From CAMWXW01 sp051650105 (GTDB taxonomy: Bacteria > Desulfobacterota > Desulfovibrionia > Desulfovibrionales > Desulfovibrionaceae): a DNA stretch of 58,309 nt. Below are positions 48,671 to 57,523 of the stretch, one piece after another. Below the pieces are notes generated by a model. The model searched no databases, was not told the origin of the DNA, and was given only the letters and a program-made list of their open reading frames with translations. The stretch covers positions 1 to 58,309 of the forward strand of contig JBOFIJ010000011.1 of assembly GCA_051650105.1 (NCBI GenBank). Direction: 5' to 3'. Numbering within the stretch: position 1 is the first letter of the stretch; the number at the start of each line of letters is the position of its first letter. The position numbers were made by a program, and so were the translations under genes.

Positions 48671-50761
48671 ATGGCATTTAACAAAAACAGTGGGCTCCAA
48701 AAATATGCAGATCTAGCACTTGTTAGTTTACTTATTGCCATTATAGCCCTTATGATATTGCCTTTGCCTTCTTTTTTAATAGATTTATTACTCGGACTTA
48801 ATTTAGGCCTTTCCATTATTTTACTTATGGTTGCCATGTATATACCTTCTGCTTTATCACTTTCTGTATTTCCATCTCTTCTTCTTTTTACAACACTTTT
48901 TAGACTGTCTCTTAATATAACAACAACAAGGCTTATTCTTCTTACAGGTGCTGGTGGTGATATTATTACAACATTTGGTAAGTTTGTTGTTGGTGGAAAT
49001 TTTGCCGTTGGAGCAATTGTATTCTTAATATTAACTATTGTGCAATTTATGGTTATAGCAAAAGGTTCTGAGCGAGTTGCTGAAGTTGCCGCACGATTCA
49101 CACTAGATGCTATGCCTGGTAAACAAATGAGTATTGATGCTGATATGAGAGCTGGTGTTATAGATATTACAGAAGCGAGGAAAAGACGTAGTATTATTAC
49201 TAGAGAAAGCCAATTATTTGGTGCCATGGATGGTGCCATGAAATTTGTTAAGGGGGATTCCATTGCCGGCCTTATTGTTACCGTTATTAACCTTATTGGT
49301 GGAATTTCTATAGGTATAATGCAAAAAGGGCTTTCTGCAGGACAAGCTGTGGAAAAATATTCTATTCTTACAATTGGAGATGGCTTAGTTTCACAAATAC
49401 CAGCATTGATGATTTCAATAACAGCTGGTATTATTGTTACCAGGGTGACAGATGAAGAAAATGCAGGAGGCCATTTAGGTGCAGAAATAGGTAGCCAATT
49501 AATGGGAGAACCAAAAGCTCTTCTTGTATCTGGTTTTATGGTATTCCTTATGGGCTTAATACCTGGTTTTCCAAAACTACAATTTTTCACTCTTGCCCTT
49601 ATTATAGGAGGACTTGGATACTCGTTAATGCGAAAAAGAAAAGAAGAAGAAGCAATAAAAGAAGCCACAGATGGTGTTACTATACTCTCTTCGCCTGATG
49701 AAGGAGGACAAAACCAAGATGAAGAAAAAAAAGAAGGTGAAGAATTTTCCATTACCGTGCCCATTCTTGTCGATATGTCTGAATCCATTAGAGAACACCT
49801 CAATGCCGTTGAACTTAATGATGAAATTGTGCGCGTCAGAAAAACCCTATACCATGAACTTGGAGTCCCTTTCCCAGGAATACACTTACGTTTTAGAAAT
49901 GAACTAGAAGCAAACTCTTATTCTGTTATGCTACAAGAAGTTCCTATTTCTCAAGGCTTTGTGCTCGCAAATAAAATATTTGTTCGTGAACCAGAAGACA
50001 GATTAGCAATGATGGGTTTTGATTACGAGAGAGGTGCCGACTTTATTCCAGGCATTGAAACCATCTGGATGGATAAGAAAATGGCACCTATGCTAGATAA
50101 AGCTGGGCTTGTTTGGCTTTCTCCGTCTCAAGTTGTTACAGCACATATTTCTTTTATACTTAAGAAACATGCCGATGAATTTCTTGGATTACAAGAAGTT
50201 AAATACCTTCTTACACAAATGGAAGACCGCTTTTCAGAACTTGTTAAAGAAGCTCAGAGAGTCATGTCTCTACAAAAAATTACGGAAATACTACAAAGAC
50301 TTGTGCAAGAACAAATATCTATACGAAATCTTAGGTCTATTCTTGAGGCTCTTATTGAATGGGGACAAAAAGAAAAAGATCCTGTCCTTTTAACAGAATA
50401 TATTAGGTCTTCCTTGCGAAGACAAATAAGTTATCAATATAGCGGTGGAATGAATGTTCTTTCTGCGTATATGTTAAACCCTTCCCTTGAAGAAACCATT
50501 CGTGCAGCTGTGAGACAAACAGGTGCTGGATCTTACCTTGCACTTGCTCCAGAAACATCTCAAGAATTTATTGATAAAGTAAAAGAAGAAATTGGCATTA
50601 TCCCAGATATGAATCCAAAGCCCGTTCTTCTTACTTCCATGGATATTAGACGTTATGTGCGAAAACTTATTGAAGCTGATTATTATGAATTGCCTGTTCT
50701 TTCGTATCAAGACCTTACCAGTGAAATATCTATACAACCCCTCGCTAGAATTGCATTATAA
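48671..50761 (+). CDS. sctV: Type III secretion export-gate protein SctV (LcrD/YscV/FlhA family)
   Basis: This 696-aa inner-membrane protein forms the nonameric export gate. Eight or so transmembrane helices lie in residues 18-325. The conserved family box around FTLDAMPGKQMSIDADMRAG (about 138-157) is followed by the ARKRRS loop. The cytoplasmic domain (about 360-696) forms the ring that binds chaperone-substrate complexes, with VDMSESIREHLN, PEDRLAMMGFDYERG and MEDRFSELVKEAQR. Adjacent sctX and sctY mark it as virulence-type SctV rather than flagellar FlhA. The other export-apparatus genes are not in this window. Confidence 0.95.
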   Translation: MAFNKNSGLQKYADLALVSLLIAIIALMILPLPSFLIDLLLGLNLGLSIILLMVAMYIPSALSLSVFPSLLLFTTLFRLSLNITTTRLILLTGAGGDIITTFGKFVVGGNFAVGAIVFLILTIVQFMVIAKGSERVAEVAARFTLDAMPGKQMSIDADMRAGVIDITEARKRRSIITRESQLFGAMDGAMKFVKGDSIAGLIVTVINLIGGISIGIMQKGLSAGQAVEKYSILTIGDGLVSQIPALMISITAGIIVTRVTDEENAGGHLGAEIGSQLMGEPKALLVSGFMVFLMGLIPGFPKLQFFTLALIIGGLGYSLMRKRKEEEAIKEATDGVTILSSPDEGGQNQDEEKKEGEEFSITVPILVDMSESIREHLNAVELNDEIVRVRKTLYHELGVPFPGIHLRFRNELEANSYSVMLQEVPISQGFVLANKIFVREPEDRLAMMGFDYERGADFIPGIETIWMDKKMAPMLDKAGLVWLSPSQVVTAHISFILKKHADEFLGLQEVKYLLTQMEDRFSELVKEAQRVMSLQKITEILQRLVQEQISIRNLRSILEALIEWGQKEKDPVLLTEYIRSSLRRQISYQYSGGMNVLSAYMLNPSLEETIRAAVRQTGAGSYLALAPETSQEFIDKVKEEIGIIPDMNPKPVLLTSMDIRRYVRKLIEADYYELPVLSYQDLTSEISIQPLARIAL

Positions 50762-51229
50762 ATAATAAAAATTACACAACGTGCAAAAAATAGCATCTTG
50801 TTATTTCACTACTATATTGTTATATTTGCCAACGGCTATGCAATGCTATTGCTTCTGGCAGTGACTATTACACAGTGCTATAACTATATATAGAGAACGT
50901 ATTTTTAAAAGACAATAGCAACAAAGAACGAAAATATTTTGTGGATTCATAGCCATACAAAACAACATATCCCCATTTTACCGTATGTACTACATATTAT
51001 CCCTTAGTATCACTTTTTATCTCTCTTCTTAACAATGACTTTTACTTGTCCCTACGTCCCTATACCAGCACAACACATATAACTAAATAATATACTATCT
51101 TGCACGCTCTAAAAAGAAAATCCACACTTTTTCTTTAATACTTTTTTATTGACTAAATAAACAACTCTATACTATAATTATTTCCTTTGATGGTTGAGAA
51201 AAATAGAGAGAATGTTGTTAGAGGTATAC
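50762..51229. other. Gene-free spacer between T3SS and polysaccharide regions
   Basis: No terminator with a T run and no gene. ORF starts upstream of 51230 lack an RBS. Confidence 0.5.
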
Positions 51230-52168
51230 ATGAGAATAGCTGTTCAACTATTTGGCAATTTACGAACATATAAGCAATGTTCTCAAAGTGTAAAAAAGAA
51301 TATTATTGATAATTATGATTGTGATATCTTCATACACACGTGGTCTAAAAATGACCACTCTTCACAAACACATCACGCTCACCTCACAAAAAACCCCTCC
51401 TCGGTTACCCATGCCGCTACTGAAGAATTCTATGCAGAGCTGTCTGGAAAAAATGAATCTCAAAATTCTATTAAAGAACACATACTGGTAGAAACACAAA
51501 ACGAACAAGATCTTGGGGCAATCACAACCTTCAATAATAAAATAGTCTCTATCTTTGGCATTTATAGTCTCCTCCACAGTATGGCAGAATCAAATCGGTT
51601 ACGAGAAGCCTACTCTACTAAATATAATAGTACATACGATTTCGTCTTATGTATACGACCAGATATTTTCTTACAAAAACCTTTTTCCATAGAATATTTT
51701 TTACGTGGTCTCACAGAAAAAGAAATTGATACTGGCTTTTTTACTACAGGAGATGAAGTGTTCTCTATACAAAATATATTTAAATATTTAGGTGGAACCG
51801 ACCTTATCTTTTTTGCCAGACCACATATTATATCTGATTTATTCGCCCATAAAGAAAGTATTCTTACTAAAGTTAGTCCTTCAAATGTATTGCCTTATCC
51901 ACACGAATACCATCTTGTACAAACAGTTGAAGAACTTGGGTATACTCCCTATTACATAAAATATCCTAAAGAAAGTCATTTTTATATTGCACGGTTACCA
52001 ACAAAAAAATCGTTAATTAAAAATATTATAAAAATTAGGATAAAAAGCAATTTCTTTTCACTACATCTTTTCAAGATGATTAATAAACAAATACTATCCA
52101 TTCAGTGCAAATTATTTAATTTCTTTACAATAGATATTTGTATAGGAAGAAAGGTTCCTACATGTTAA
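51230..52168 (+). CDS. Surface-polysaccharide glycosyltransferase-like protein
   Basis: ATG 51230 (312 aa) is preferred over 51194 because GAGG lies 5 nt upstream. The start RIAVQLFGNLRTYKQC and DNYDCDIFIHTWSKN are typical of capsule/LPS-cluster proteins of the 'LRT...DIFIHTW' type. The central FVLCIRPDIFL is a DxD-like RPD motif seen in putative glycosyltransferases of such clusters. The basic C-terminus (about 265-300) may bind membrane. First gene of the polysaccharide operon; its stop overlaps the next start (ATGTTAA). Confidence 0.65.
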   Translation: MRIAVQLFGNLRTYKQCSQSVKKNIIDNYDCDIFIHTWSKNDHSSQTHHAHLTKNPSSVTHAATEEFYAELSGKNESQNSIKEHILVETQNEQDLGAITTFNNKIVSIFGIYSLLHSMAESNRLREAYSTKYNSTYDFVLCIRPDIFLQKPFSIEYFLRGLTEKEIDTGFFTTGDEVFSIQNIFKYLGGTDLIFFARPHIISDLFAHKESILTKVSPSNVLPYPHEYHLVQTVEELGYTPYYIKYPKESHFYIARLPTKKSLIKNIIKIRIKSNFFSLHLFKMINKQILSIQCKLFNFFTIDICIGRKVPTC

Positions 52169-52917
52169 CCATTATTTTACCTATGGCCGGGCACGGAAGT
52201 AGATTTACCAAAGCAGGCTATACTACTCCAAAACCATTTATTCCCATTCATACAATACCTATGATTCAGCTTGTCGTCGCTAACCTCACTCCAACATGTG
52301 AGCATCGTTTTATTTTTATCTGTCAAAAAGAACACAACGAAAAATATAACTTACAAAAAACACTTAGCGCCTATGCAAAGAATATAGAAATTATCACTGT
52401 TGACGATGTTACGGAAGGTCAGGCCTGTACTGCTCTTTTAGCAAAACAATACTGTAACAATGAATATCCTGTTATTACAGCCAATACAGATCAATACATA
52501 GATGCTGATATAAATGAATTCATCAACACAATGTATTCTCGCTCACTAGATGGCCTTATTATGACCATGGAAAGTCAAGATCCTAAATGGTCTTATGCAA
52601 AGTGCGATAATAATGCTTTAGTAACAGAAACAGCAGAAAAACAAGTGCTGTCAACACACGCAACAGTTGGTATTTTTGCTTTTGCGAAGGGGATAGATTT
52701 TATCTCTGCTACAGAACAGATGATTGCAGATAACATACGCATTAATAATGAATTTTATATATGTCCTGCATATAATTACCTTATCCGTGATACTAAAGCA
52801 ATTGGGATTTATCCAATAGGTGAAGAATACAATGGCATGTATGGGCTTGGTACTCCTGAAGATCTCAATTTCTTTCTACAACACGAAATATCGCGAAAGG
52901 CAATACAATTATGTTAA
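52162..52917 (+). CDS. Sugar-phosphate nucleotidyltransferase-like protein
   Basis: ATG 52162 overlaps the previous stop; GAAAGG precedes it. 251 aa. The N-terminus LTIILPMAGHGSRFTKAGYTTPKPFIPI carries the GxGxRF...KP signature of nucleotidyltransferases. The acidic site is VITANTDQYIDADIN (NxDQ-type). A substrate-facing GIYPIGEEYNGMYGLGTPEDL loop ends the fold. It likely activates a sugar or polyol phosphate with NTP. The substrate cannot be predicted, but the next two genes are a GDPD-like protein and a HAD phosphatase, suggesting a polyol-phosphate pathway. Confidence 0.82.
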   Translation: MLTIILPMAGHGSRFTKAGYTTPKPFIPIHTIPMIQLVVANLTPTCEHRFIFICQKEHNEKYNLQKTLSAYAKNIEIITVDDVTEGQACTALLAKQYCNNEYPVITANTDQYIDADINEFINTMYSRSLDGLIMTMESQDPKWSYAKCDNNALVTETAEKQVLSTHATVGIFAFAKGIDFISATEQMIADNIRINNEFYICPAYNYLIRDTKAIGIYPIGEEYNGMYGLGTPEDLNFFLQHEISRKAIQLC

Positions 52918-53531
52918 TTCTCTCTCATAGAGGATACTGGCAGCTTCCTGAAGAACAAAATACTCTTAGTGCTTTTGAACGTTCTTTTACTTTAGGATTC
53001 GGTACTGAACTCGATATACGTGACCATGCAGGTACCCTGGTTGTAGCGCACGATATGCCTTCTGGAAATGAAATAACGTTTGAAGAACTAGTACAATGTC
53101 TTAACGGACGAGCATTACCTCTAGCAATTAATATTAAAGCAGATGGATTATACTCCCCTTTACAAACCATTCTACAAAAATACCAACATACAAACTATTT
53201 TACATTCGATATGTCAATTCCAGAGCAGCGACGCTATATAGATACTGCTTTATGTGTTTTTACAGGACTAAGTGATATTGTTCCACAACCCATCTTATAT
53301 GAACAAAGCGACGGAATTTGGCTTGATGCATTTTTTTCAGATTGGTATACAACAGACACCATAGATACTTTGCTTTCACAGAACAAAAAGGTATGTATTG
53401 TTTCTGCTGAATTACATAAACGTGATCCACACTATCAATGGTCTATATTGCGCCAATGCATTCATGTACAAAGCGATTCCCTATTGCTATGCACAGATTA
53501 TCCAGAAAAAGCGCAGGAGTATTTTCAATGA
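52911..53531 (+). CDS. Glycerophosphodiester phosphodiesterase-like protein
   Basis: This 206-aa TIM-barrel-type protein starts by overlapping the previous stop (ATGTTAA). The GDPD start is present: LILSHRGYWQLPEEQNTLSAF, then GTELDIRD and LVVAHDMPS, which supply the metal-binding Glu/Asp and the catalytic His pair. ALPLAINIKADGLY is the next conserved strand. It is shorter than classical GDPD (about 240 aa or more) and lacks a signal peptide. Within this operon it may release or process a phosphodiester-linked polyol or glycerol rather than degrade phospholipids. Confidence 0.75.
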   Translation: MLILSHRGYWQLPEEQNTLSAFERSFTLGFGTELDIRDHAGTLVVAHDMPSGNEITFEELVQCLNGRALPLAINIKADGLYSPLQTILQKYQHTNYFTFDMSIPEQRRYIDTALCVFTGLSDIVPQPILYEQSDGIWLDAFFSDWYTTDTIDTLLSQNKKVCIVSAELHKRDPHYQWSILRQCIHVQSDSLLLCTDYPEKAQEYFQ

Positions 53532-54148
53532 ATATTAAAGCTGTTATCTTTGATATGGATGGCGTTCTTATCGATGCAAAAGAATGGCACTATGAAGCTC
53601 TCAATAAAGCCCTTAGTTTATTTGGTTATGAAATTACTCGTTTTGAACACATTAGCACATATGACGGACTTTCTACGCGAACAAAACTATCTATGCTCAC
53701 TCAAGAAAAAGGTCTTCCTTCTTCTCTTCATGAATTTATTAATGAAATGAAACAACAATATACTGTGCCCATTATTCTTTCTTTATGTAGACCACGTTTT
53801 AATCACGAATATGCACTTTCTAAATTGCAGTTAGAAGGTTTTAAACTCGCTGTTGCATCAAATTCTATACGTCATACCGTTGAACTAATGATGCAATATG
53901 CTCAGTTAACAAAGTATTTTGAGTTCATGATGAGTAATCAAGATGTGCAAAAACCAAAACCAGATCCTGAAATATACACAAAAGCAATACAGCAATTAGG
54001 TTTACTGCCCTCTGAATGCCTCATTGTAGAAGATAATAAAAATGGTATTAAGGCCGCAACACAGGCTGGAGCCCATGTTTTTGTTGTACGTTCTGTTGAA
54101 GATGTTACGTATAGTAATATTAAAGAATATATTGCACAACTAGAATAA
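53528..54148 (+). CDS. HAD-superfamily phosphatase/phosphomutase-like
   Basis: ATG 53528 overlaps the GDPD stop (ATGA). 206 aa. Motif I DMDGVLID (residues 9-16), motif II at LAVASNS, motif III Lys in KPKPDPEIY and motif IV LIVEDNKNGIKAA give a full beta-phosphoglucomutase/GmhB-like HAD. The helical cap lies between motif I and motif II. It is expected to dephosphorylate a sugar or polyol phosphate in the pathway served by the neighbouring nucleotidyltransferases. Confidence 0.88.
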   Translation: MNIKAVIFDMDGVLIDAKEWHYEALNKALSLFGYEITRFEHISTYDGLSTRTKLSMLTQEKGLPSSLHEFINEMKQQYTVPIILSLCRPRFNHEYALSKLQLEGFKLAVASNSIRHTVELMMQYAQLTKYFEFMMSNQDVQKPKPDPEIYTKAIQQLGLLPSECLIVEDNKNGIKAATQAGAHVFVVRSVEDVTYSNIKEYIAQLE

Positions 54149-54250
54149 TTATAGTATTCTCCCAGCTGCTCTTCTTTATTCTTAATACACTTTTACTACT
54201 ATATTTCTATATTATGCACCAACAAGAAAAGTCCCCGTGCTATAACTATT

Positions 54251-54262
54251 AGGAGATCTCCT
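54251..54262. promoter_or_regulatory. 12-bp palindrome containing the RBS of the next gene
   Basis: AGGAGATCTCCT is a perfect palindrome whose AGGAG is the Shine-Dalgarno for ATG 54263. With no loop, it is more likely a protein-binding site or chance than a hairpin. Confidence 0.3.
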
Positions 54263-54997
54263 ATGGATGTATTATTTTTAATAAGTGGCAATATCCTCTA
54301 TAACAAAGAAGATAATTTCCCATTATATTTAACAGAAATAGAATATGAACTTATTCTAGAAAAACAAATTAAATATACACAGAAGCTTGCTCCATCAAAG
54401 TTATTATTTTGTATTAAAATAGAAGACATCATAACATATAAAGTGGATAGCATTATTGCACAGCTATCTCACAATAACACAATAATCCCTATACAGGGCA
54501 AAACACAAGGCGCTATATGTACAGCACTACTTGCAGCCGAACATATTGATACCGAACAAGAGCTTCTTATTGTGGGAATTGACGATCTTATTACTGAATC
54601 ATTTGATACAATTATTTCCTATTTTAGAAAACAAAATAGTGATGTTGGCCTTGTTTCATTCTCTTCTGTTCATCCACGATATTCATTTATTCGGTTAGAC
54701 CATACAGGCATCATACTAGAATGCACAGAAAAACAAGTCATTAGCAACCATGCTCTTGCAAGTTTTTATTATTTTAGAAAAGGGAAATATTTTCTTGAAT
54801 GTGCACAAAATGTAATTAGAAAAGATAATCCCATACGCGGTCATTTTTATATAAGCCAAACAATTAATGAAATGATTCTACAGCAAAAGCGTGTTACAGC
54901 ATATCGTATAGATAATAAAACATTCCACCCACTAAAAACAGAAGCTCAACTCGCTCTTTATATTGATACTATTCGTAAAGGGAATAACTGTATATGA
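54263..54997 (+). CDS. Second nucleotidyltransferase-like protein (degenerate)
   Basis: This 244-aa protein resembles the 52162 enzyme in layout (ICTALLAAEHIDTEQELLIVGIDDLI, where relatives have the metal-binding acidic site). The N-terminus (MDVLFLISGNILYNKEDN) lacks a clear GxGxR-KP signature. It may bind a nucleotide sugar without catalysis, or have an altered site. An AGGAG RBS, in a palindrome, lies just upstream. Its stop overlaps the cupin start (ATGA). It follows a 114-bp gap after the HAD gene. Confidence 0.6.
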   Translation: MDVLFLISGNILYNKEDNFPLYLTEIEYELILEKQIKYTQKLAPSKLLFCIKIEDIITYKVDSIIAQLSHNNTIIPIQGKTQGAICTALLAAEHIDTEQELLIVGIDDLITESFDTIISYFRKQNSDVGLVSFSSVHPRYSFIRLDHTGIILECTEKQVISNHALASFYYFRKGKYFLECAQNVIRKDNPIRGHFYISQTINEMILQQKRVTAYRIDNKTFHPLKTEAQLALYIDTIRKGNNCI

Positions 54998-55329
54998 AAA
55001 AAGCACATTTACGAGATATGGTAAAAGGGTGGTTTATTGGTAATTTTGAACCCTCTTTATTACAAACGAATGATGTTGAAGTAGCAGTAAAACATTATGC
55101 TCTTGGAGACCATGAACCAGCACATTACCACGCTGTTGCAACAGAATATACATGCATTATAACTGGCAAAGTACGTATGAATGGCGTTGAATACATTGCC
55201 GGAGATATTGTTGTTATGGAACCGTATGAAAGCACAGATTTTACATGTTTAGAAGATAATACTATTAATGTTGTTGTAAAAATACCTGGTGCACAAAATG
55301 ATAAATATGATGGAATACACATTATATAA
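54994..55329 (+). CDS. Cupin-fold protein
   Basis: This 111-aa single-domain cupin overlaps the previous stop (ATGA). The first cupin motif is HYALGDHEPAHYHAVATEY with likely metal-binding His residues. The second motif is near YIAGDIVVMEPYESTDF. Function is unknown; small cupins in polysaccharide clusters can be sugar isomerases or epimerases. Confidence 0.75.
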   Translation: MKKAHLRDMVKGWFIGNFEPSLLQTNDVEVAVKHYALGDHEPAHYHAVATEYTCIITGKVRMNGVEYIAGDIVVMEPYESTDFTCLEDNTINVVVKIPGAQNDKYDGIHII

Positions 55330-55424
55330 TAAATATTTGTTATTGTGGTACAAATTGTGTTACCATTTATATTCTTCTCTGTTCTTAAAACAAGATACAA
55401 TAGATCCATAAATTGGTAAAAACT

Positions 55425-56435
55425 ATGTCTTATATTAGTATTATCATTCCACCACATAATAGTGCACACTGTATAAAAAGTTACATAAATAATTCGAAAA
55501 AGCAAAGCCTCCACAATATAGAAATTATTTGCATTGATAATGCATCTACCTATAGTACCTTAGCCACACTGCACGATATTGCTACTTTTGATAGACGTGT
55601 TATAGCTACATCCGTACCAGAAAATAAAGGACAAGGAAATGCCTATAATAAAGGCATGAAAAAAGCAATAGCTAAGTATGTCTGTTTTTTCGATGGCATT
55701 GCCACAGTAGATGAAACATGTTTTGCAGATCTTTATGATAGAATAACTGAACACAACATTGATATTCCTTCCTATATACAACAAATACTCGGCACATGGC
55801 TTACCTCCTCCCCTATCCATTTTGAAAAAGATTATATAGTACAAACAACTATAAAAAAAATCTCTGCAATGTATGCTAATTGTAGTACCTTTATGAGTAA
55901 ATATATATGTAAAAAAAGATTTCTTGTAGAAAATACTATTACTTTTCCAATAGATATCTACCAGAAAAACCAATATTCTATGGCGCATACTTTTTTACAA
56001 GCCAAGTATATTTTCTGCGAAAACAATACTTCACCCAAATATTACTACCACCTTCATAAATATTCTTCTATGCACTCTAAATACAACAATTACCCTAAGA
56101 AAATTCTTTTAGATCAAACTACTCTATTTGCAAAAATAGAGAATGTGTCTCTCATGCAAGGAAATTCCTCAATTTTCACTGCTATTATGTACCAAAGTTC
56201 TGTAGAAATTATTCTATCTTATGTTCAGAATATCCATATTTTATCACTGCAAAAGTGGATTCAGCATTGCAAAAAAACATTTTCAAAAAAGATATTCCTA
56301 AAAAGCAGTATTATAAGAAATCTGTGGCACCTCCATATAGTATGCATAGTAAATATTGATAAAACAATAAAGAAAATACAAAATAAATACAGTAAGATTA
56401 AAACTGTATTTTCTTGCTGGAGAAAATATTCATGA
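55425..56435 (+). CDS. Glycosyltransferase family 2-like protein, probably inactive
   Basis: ATG 55425 (336 aa). It opens like a GT2 (YISIIIPPHNSAHCIKSYIN) and keeps IEIICIDNAS and ENKGQGNAYNKGM. The metal-binding DXD of active GT2s is replaced: FFDGIATVDETCF stands where its neighbour has FVDSDDFISHTF. The C-terminal half diverges and is Lys-rich. Donor-site metal binding is therefore doubtful. It is 95 bp after the cupin gene, and its stop overlaps the start of the second GT2 (ATGA). It may be a decayed paralogue or an assembly partner. Confidence 0.7.
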   Translation: MSYISIIIPPHNSAHCIKSYINNSKKQSLHNIEIICIDNASTYSTLATLHDIATFDRRVIATSVPENKGQGNAYNKGMKKAIAKYVCFFDGIATVDETCFADLYDRITEHNIDIPSYIQQILGTWLTSSPIHFEKDYIVQTTIKKISAMYANCSTFMSKYICKKRFLVENTITFPIDIYQKNQYSMAHTFLQAKYIFCENNTSPKYYYHLHKYSSMHSKYNNYPKKILLDQTTLFAKIENVSLMQGNSSIFTAIMYQSSVEIILSYVQNIHILSLQKWIQHCKKTFSKKIFLKSSIIRNLWHLHIVCIVNIDKTIKKIQNKYSKIKTVFSCWRKYS

Positions 56436-57523
56436 AACCATATGTTTCAATAATTATCCCTATCTACAATGTGGAACCCTACGTAAAGCAATGCTTAGAA
56501 AGTGTTTGCAAACAAAGCCTTAACAATATAGAAATTATTTGTGTTGATGATGTATCTACAGATAACTCCATGCGTATAGTTAAAGAAATGGCTATGTTAG
56601 ACAGTAGAATTACAATTATACAACACAGTAAAAATAAAGGACTATCTGCCTCAAGAAATACTGCTCTATTAGCTTCTCAGGGAGAATACATAGGTTTTGT
56701 GGATAGTGATGACTTTATATCACATACTTTCTACGAAGAACTGTACAATAAAGCAAAAAGCTGCGATGCTGATATTGCACAAAGCCCTATTATCTTTTTC
56801 CACACTACTCGGCAAGATCCTTGTTCTCAGTACGCATTAAATAATGATATTATTGAGTTCGATTCACGCTATACCACAATACGCAATATGGATCTTTACT
56901 ATAATGCTGGCATGTGTTGGAATAAGATATATAAATCTACTCTATTGCAAGAGCATGCTCTCACTTTTCCAGAAGGATTATATTGGGAAGATAATCCCTT
57001 TGTTATCAAAGCTGCCTATTACGCACAAGATATTATTGCAGTTCCTGAGTCAATATACTACTATCGCCAACGACCCGACTCCATTGTGCAATTAGCAAAT
57101 AAAAAATTACATTTCGATTTACTACAATCTCACACAGTAATACTTACCTTTCTTAATACAATAGATATTTCTTGTGAGGAATATCTATATATTTTCTCTA
57201 TGCTTACATGCCGCATTCTTAATGAATATGAAAAGCTTTGTTCCAATTCTCACACTATTCAATATAAAGATGAATTTATAGCAGAATGGAAAATATTCTT
57301 TGAAAAAAGACGCTATAAAAAAGAATTAGCGAGATCCTATAAAATTCTATGTAAAAAAATACAAAAAAATACTGGCATAGAAATAACAAAAGAGATATAT
57401 ACTATCCTTAAGTGCAATATTAGCGTTTTATACCATAATGCTAGAATTATAGTTGTGACTTGTTTATTCCGCTTACATTTGCTCTTTTCTAAATATAGGA
57501 AAAAAAAAGATGATTCACAGTAA
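56432..57523 (+). CDS. Glycosyltransferase family 2 (GT-A)
   Basis: ATG 56432 (363 aa) overlaps the previous stop. The GT-A core is complete: VSIIIPIYNVEPYVKQCLESV, IEIICVDDVSTDNSM, NKGLSASRNTAL and the metal-binding FVDSDDF near residue 93. PEGLYWEDNPFV supplies the acceptor-side base region. The C-terminal helices (about 250-363) are basic and hydrophobic, suggesting membrane association. It probably transfers a sugar onto LPS or capsule. It overlaps the WavE-like gene by 14 nt. Confidence 0.92.
   Translation: MKPYVSIIIPIYNVEPYVKQCLESVCKQSLNNIEIICVDDVSTDNSMRIVKEMAMLDSRITIIQHSKNKGLSASRNTALLASQGEYIGFVDSDDFISHTFYEELYNKAKSCDADIAQSPIIFFHTTRQDPCSQYALNNDIIEFDSRYTTIRNMDLYYNAGMCWNKIYKSTLLQEHALTFPEGLYWEDNPFVIKAAYYAQDIIAVPESIYYYRQRPDSIVQLANKKLHFDLLQSHTVILTFLNTIDISCEEYLYIFSMLTCRILNEYEKLCSNSHTIQYKDEFIAEWKIFFEKRRYKKELARSYKILCKKIQKNTGIEITKEIYTILKCNISVLYHNARIIVVTCLFRLHLLFSKYRKKKDDSQ

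Noticed and set aside
48658..49803. Long minus-strand open frame opposite sctV
   Set aside because: It is an antisense shadow of the export-gate gene, with no RBS and Ile/Pro/Ser-biased composition.
48671..50761. Flagellar FlhA
   Set aside because: It is flanked by SctX, SctY and a SycN-like chaperone, genes of the Ysc-type T3SS, and no flagellar gene is near.
54251..54262. RBS hairpin at AGGAGATCTCCT
   Set aside because: A palindrome without a loop cannot form a stable hairpin; kept only as a possible protein site.
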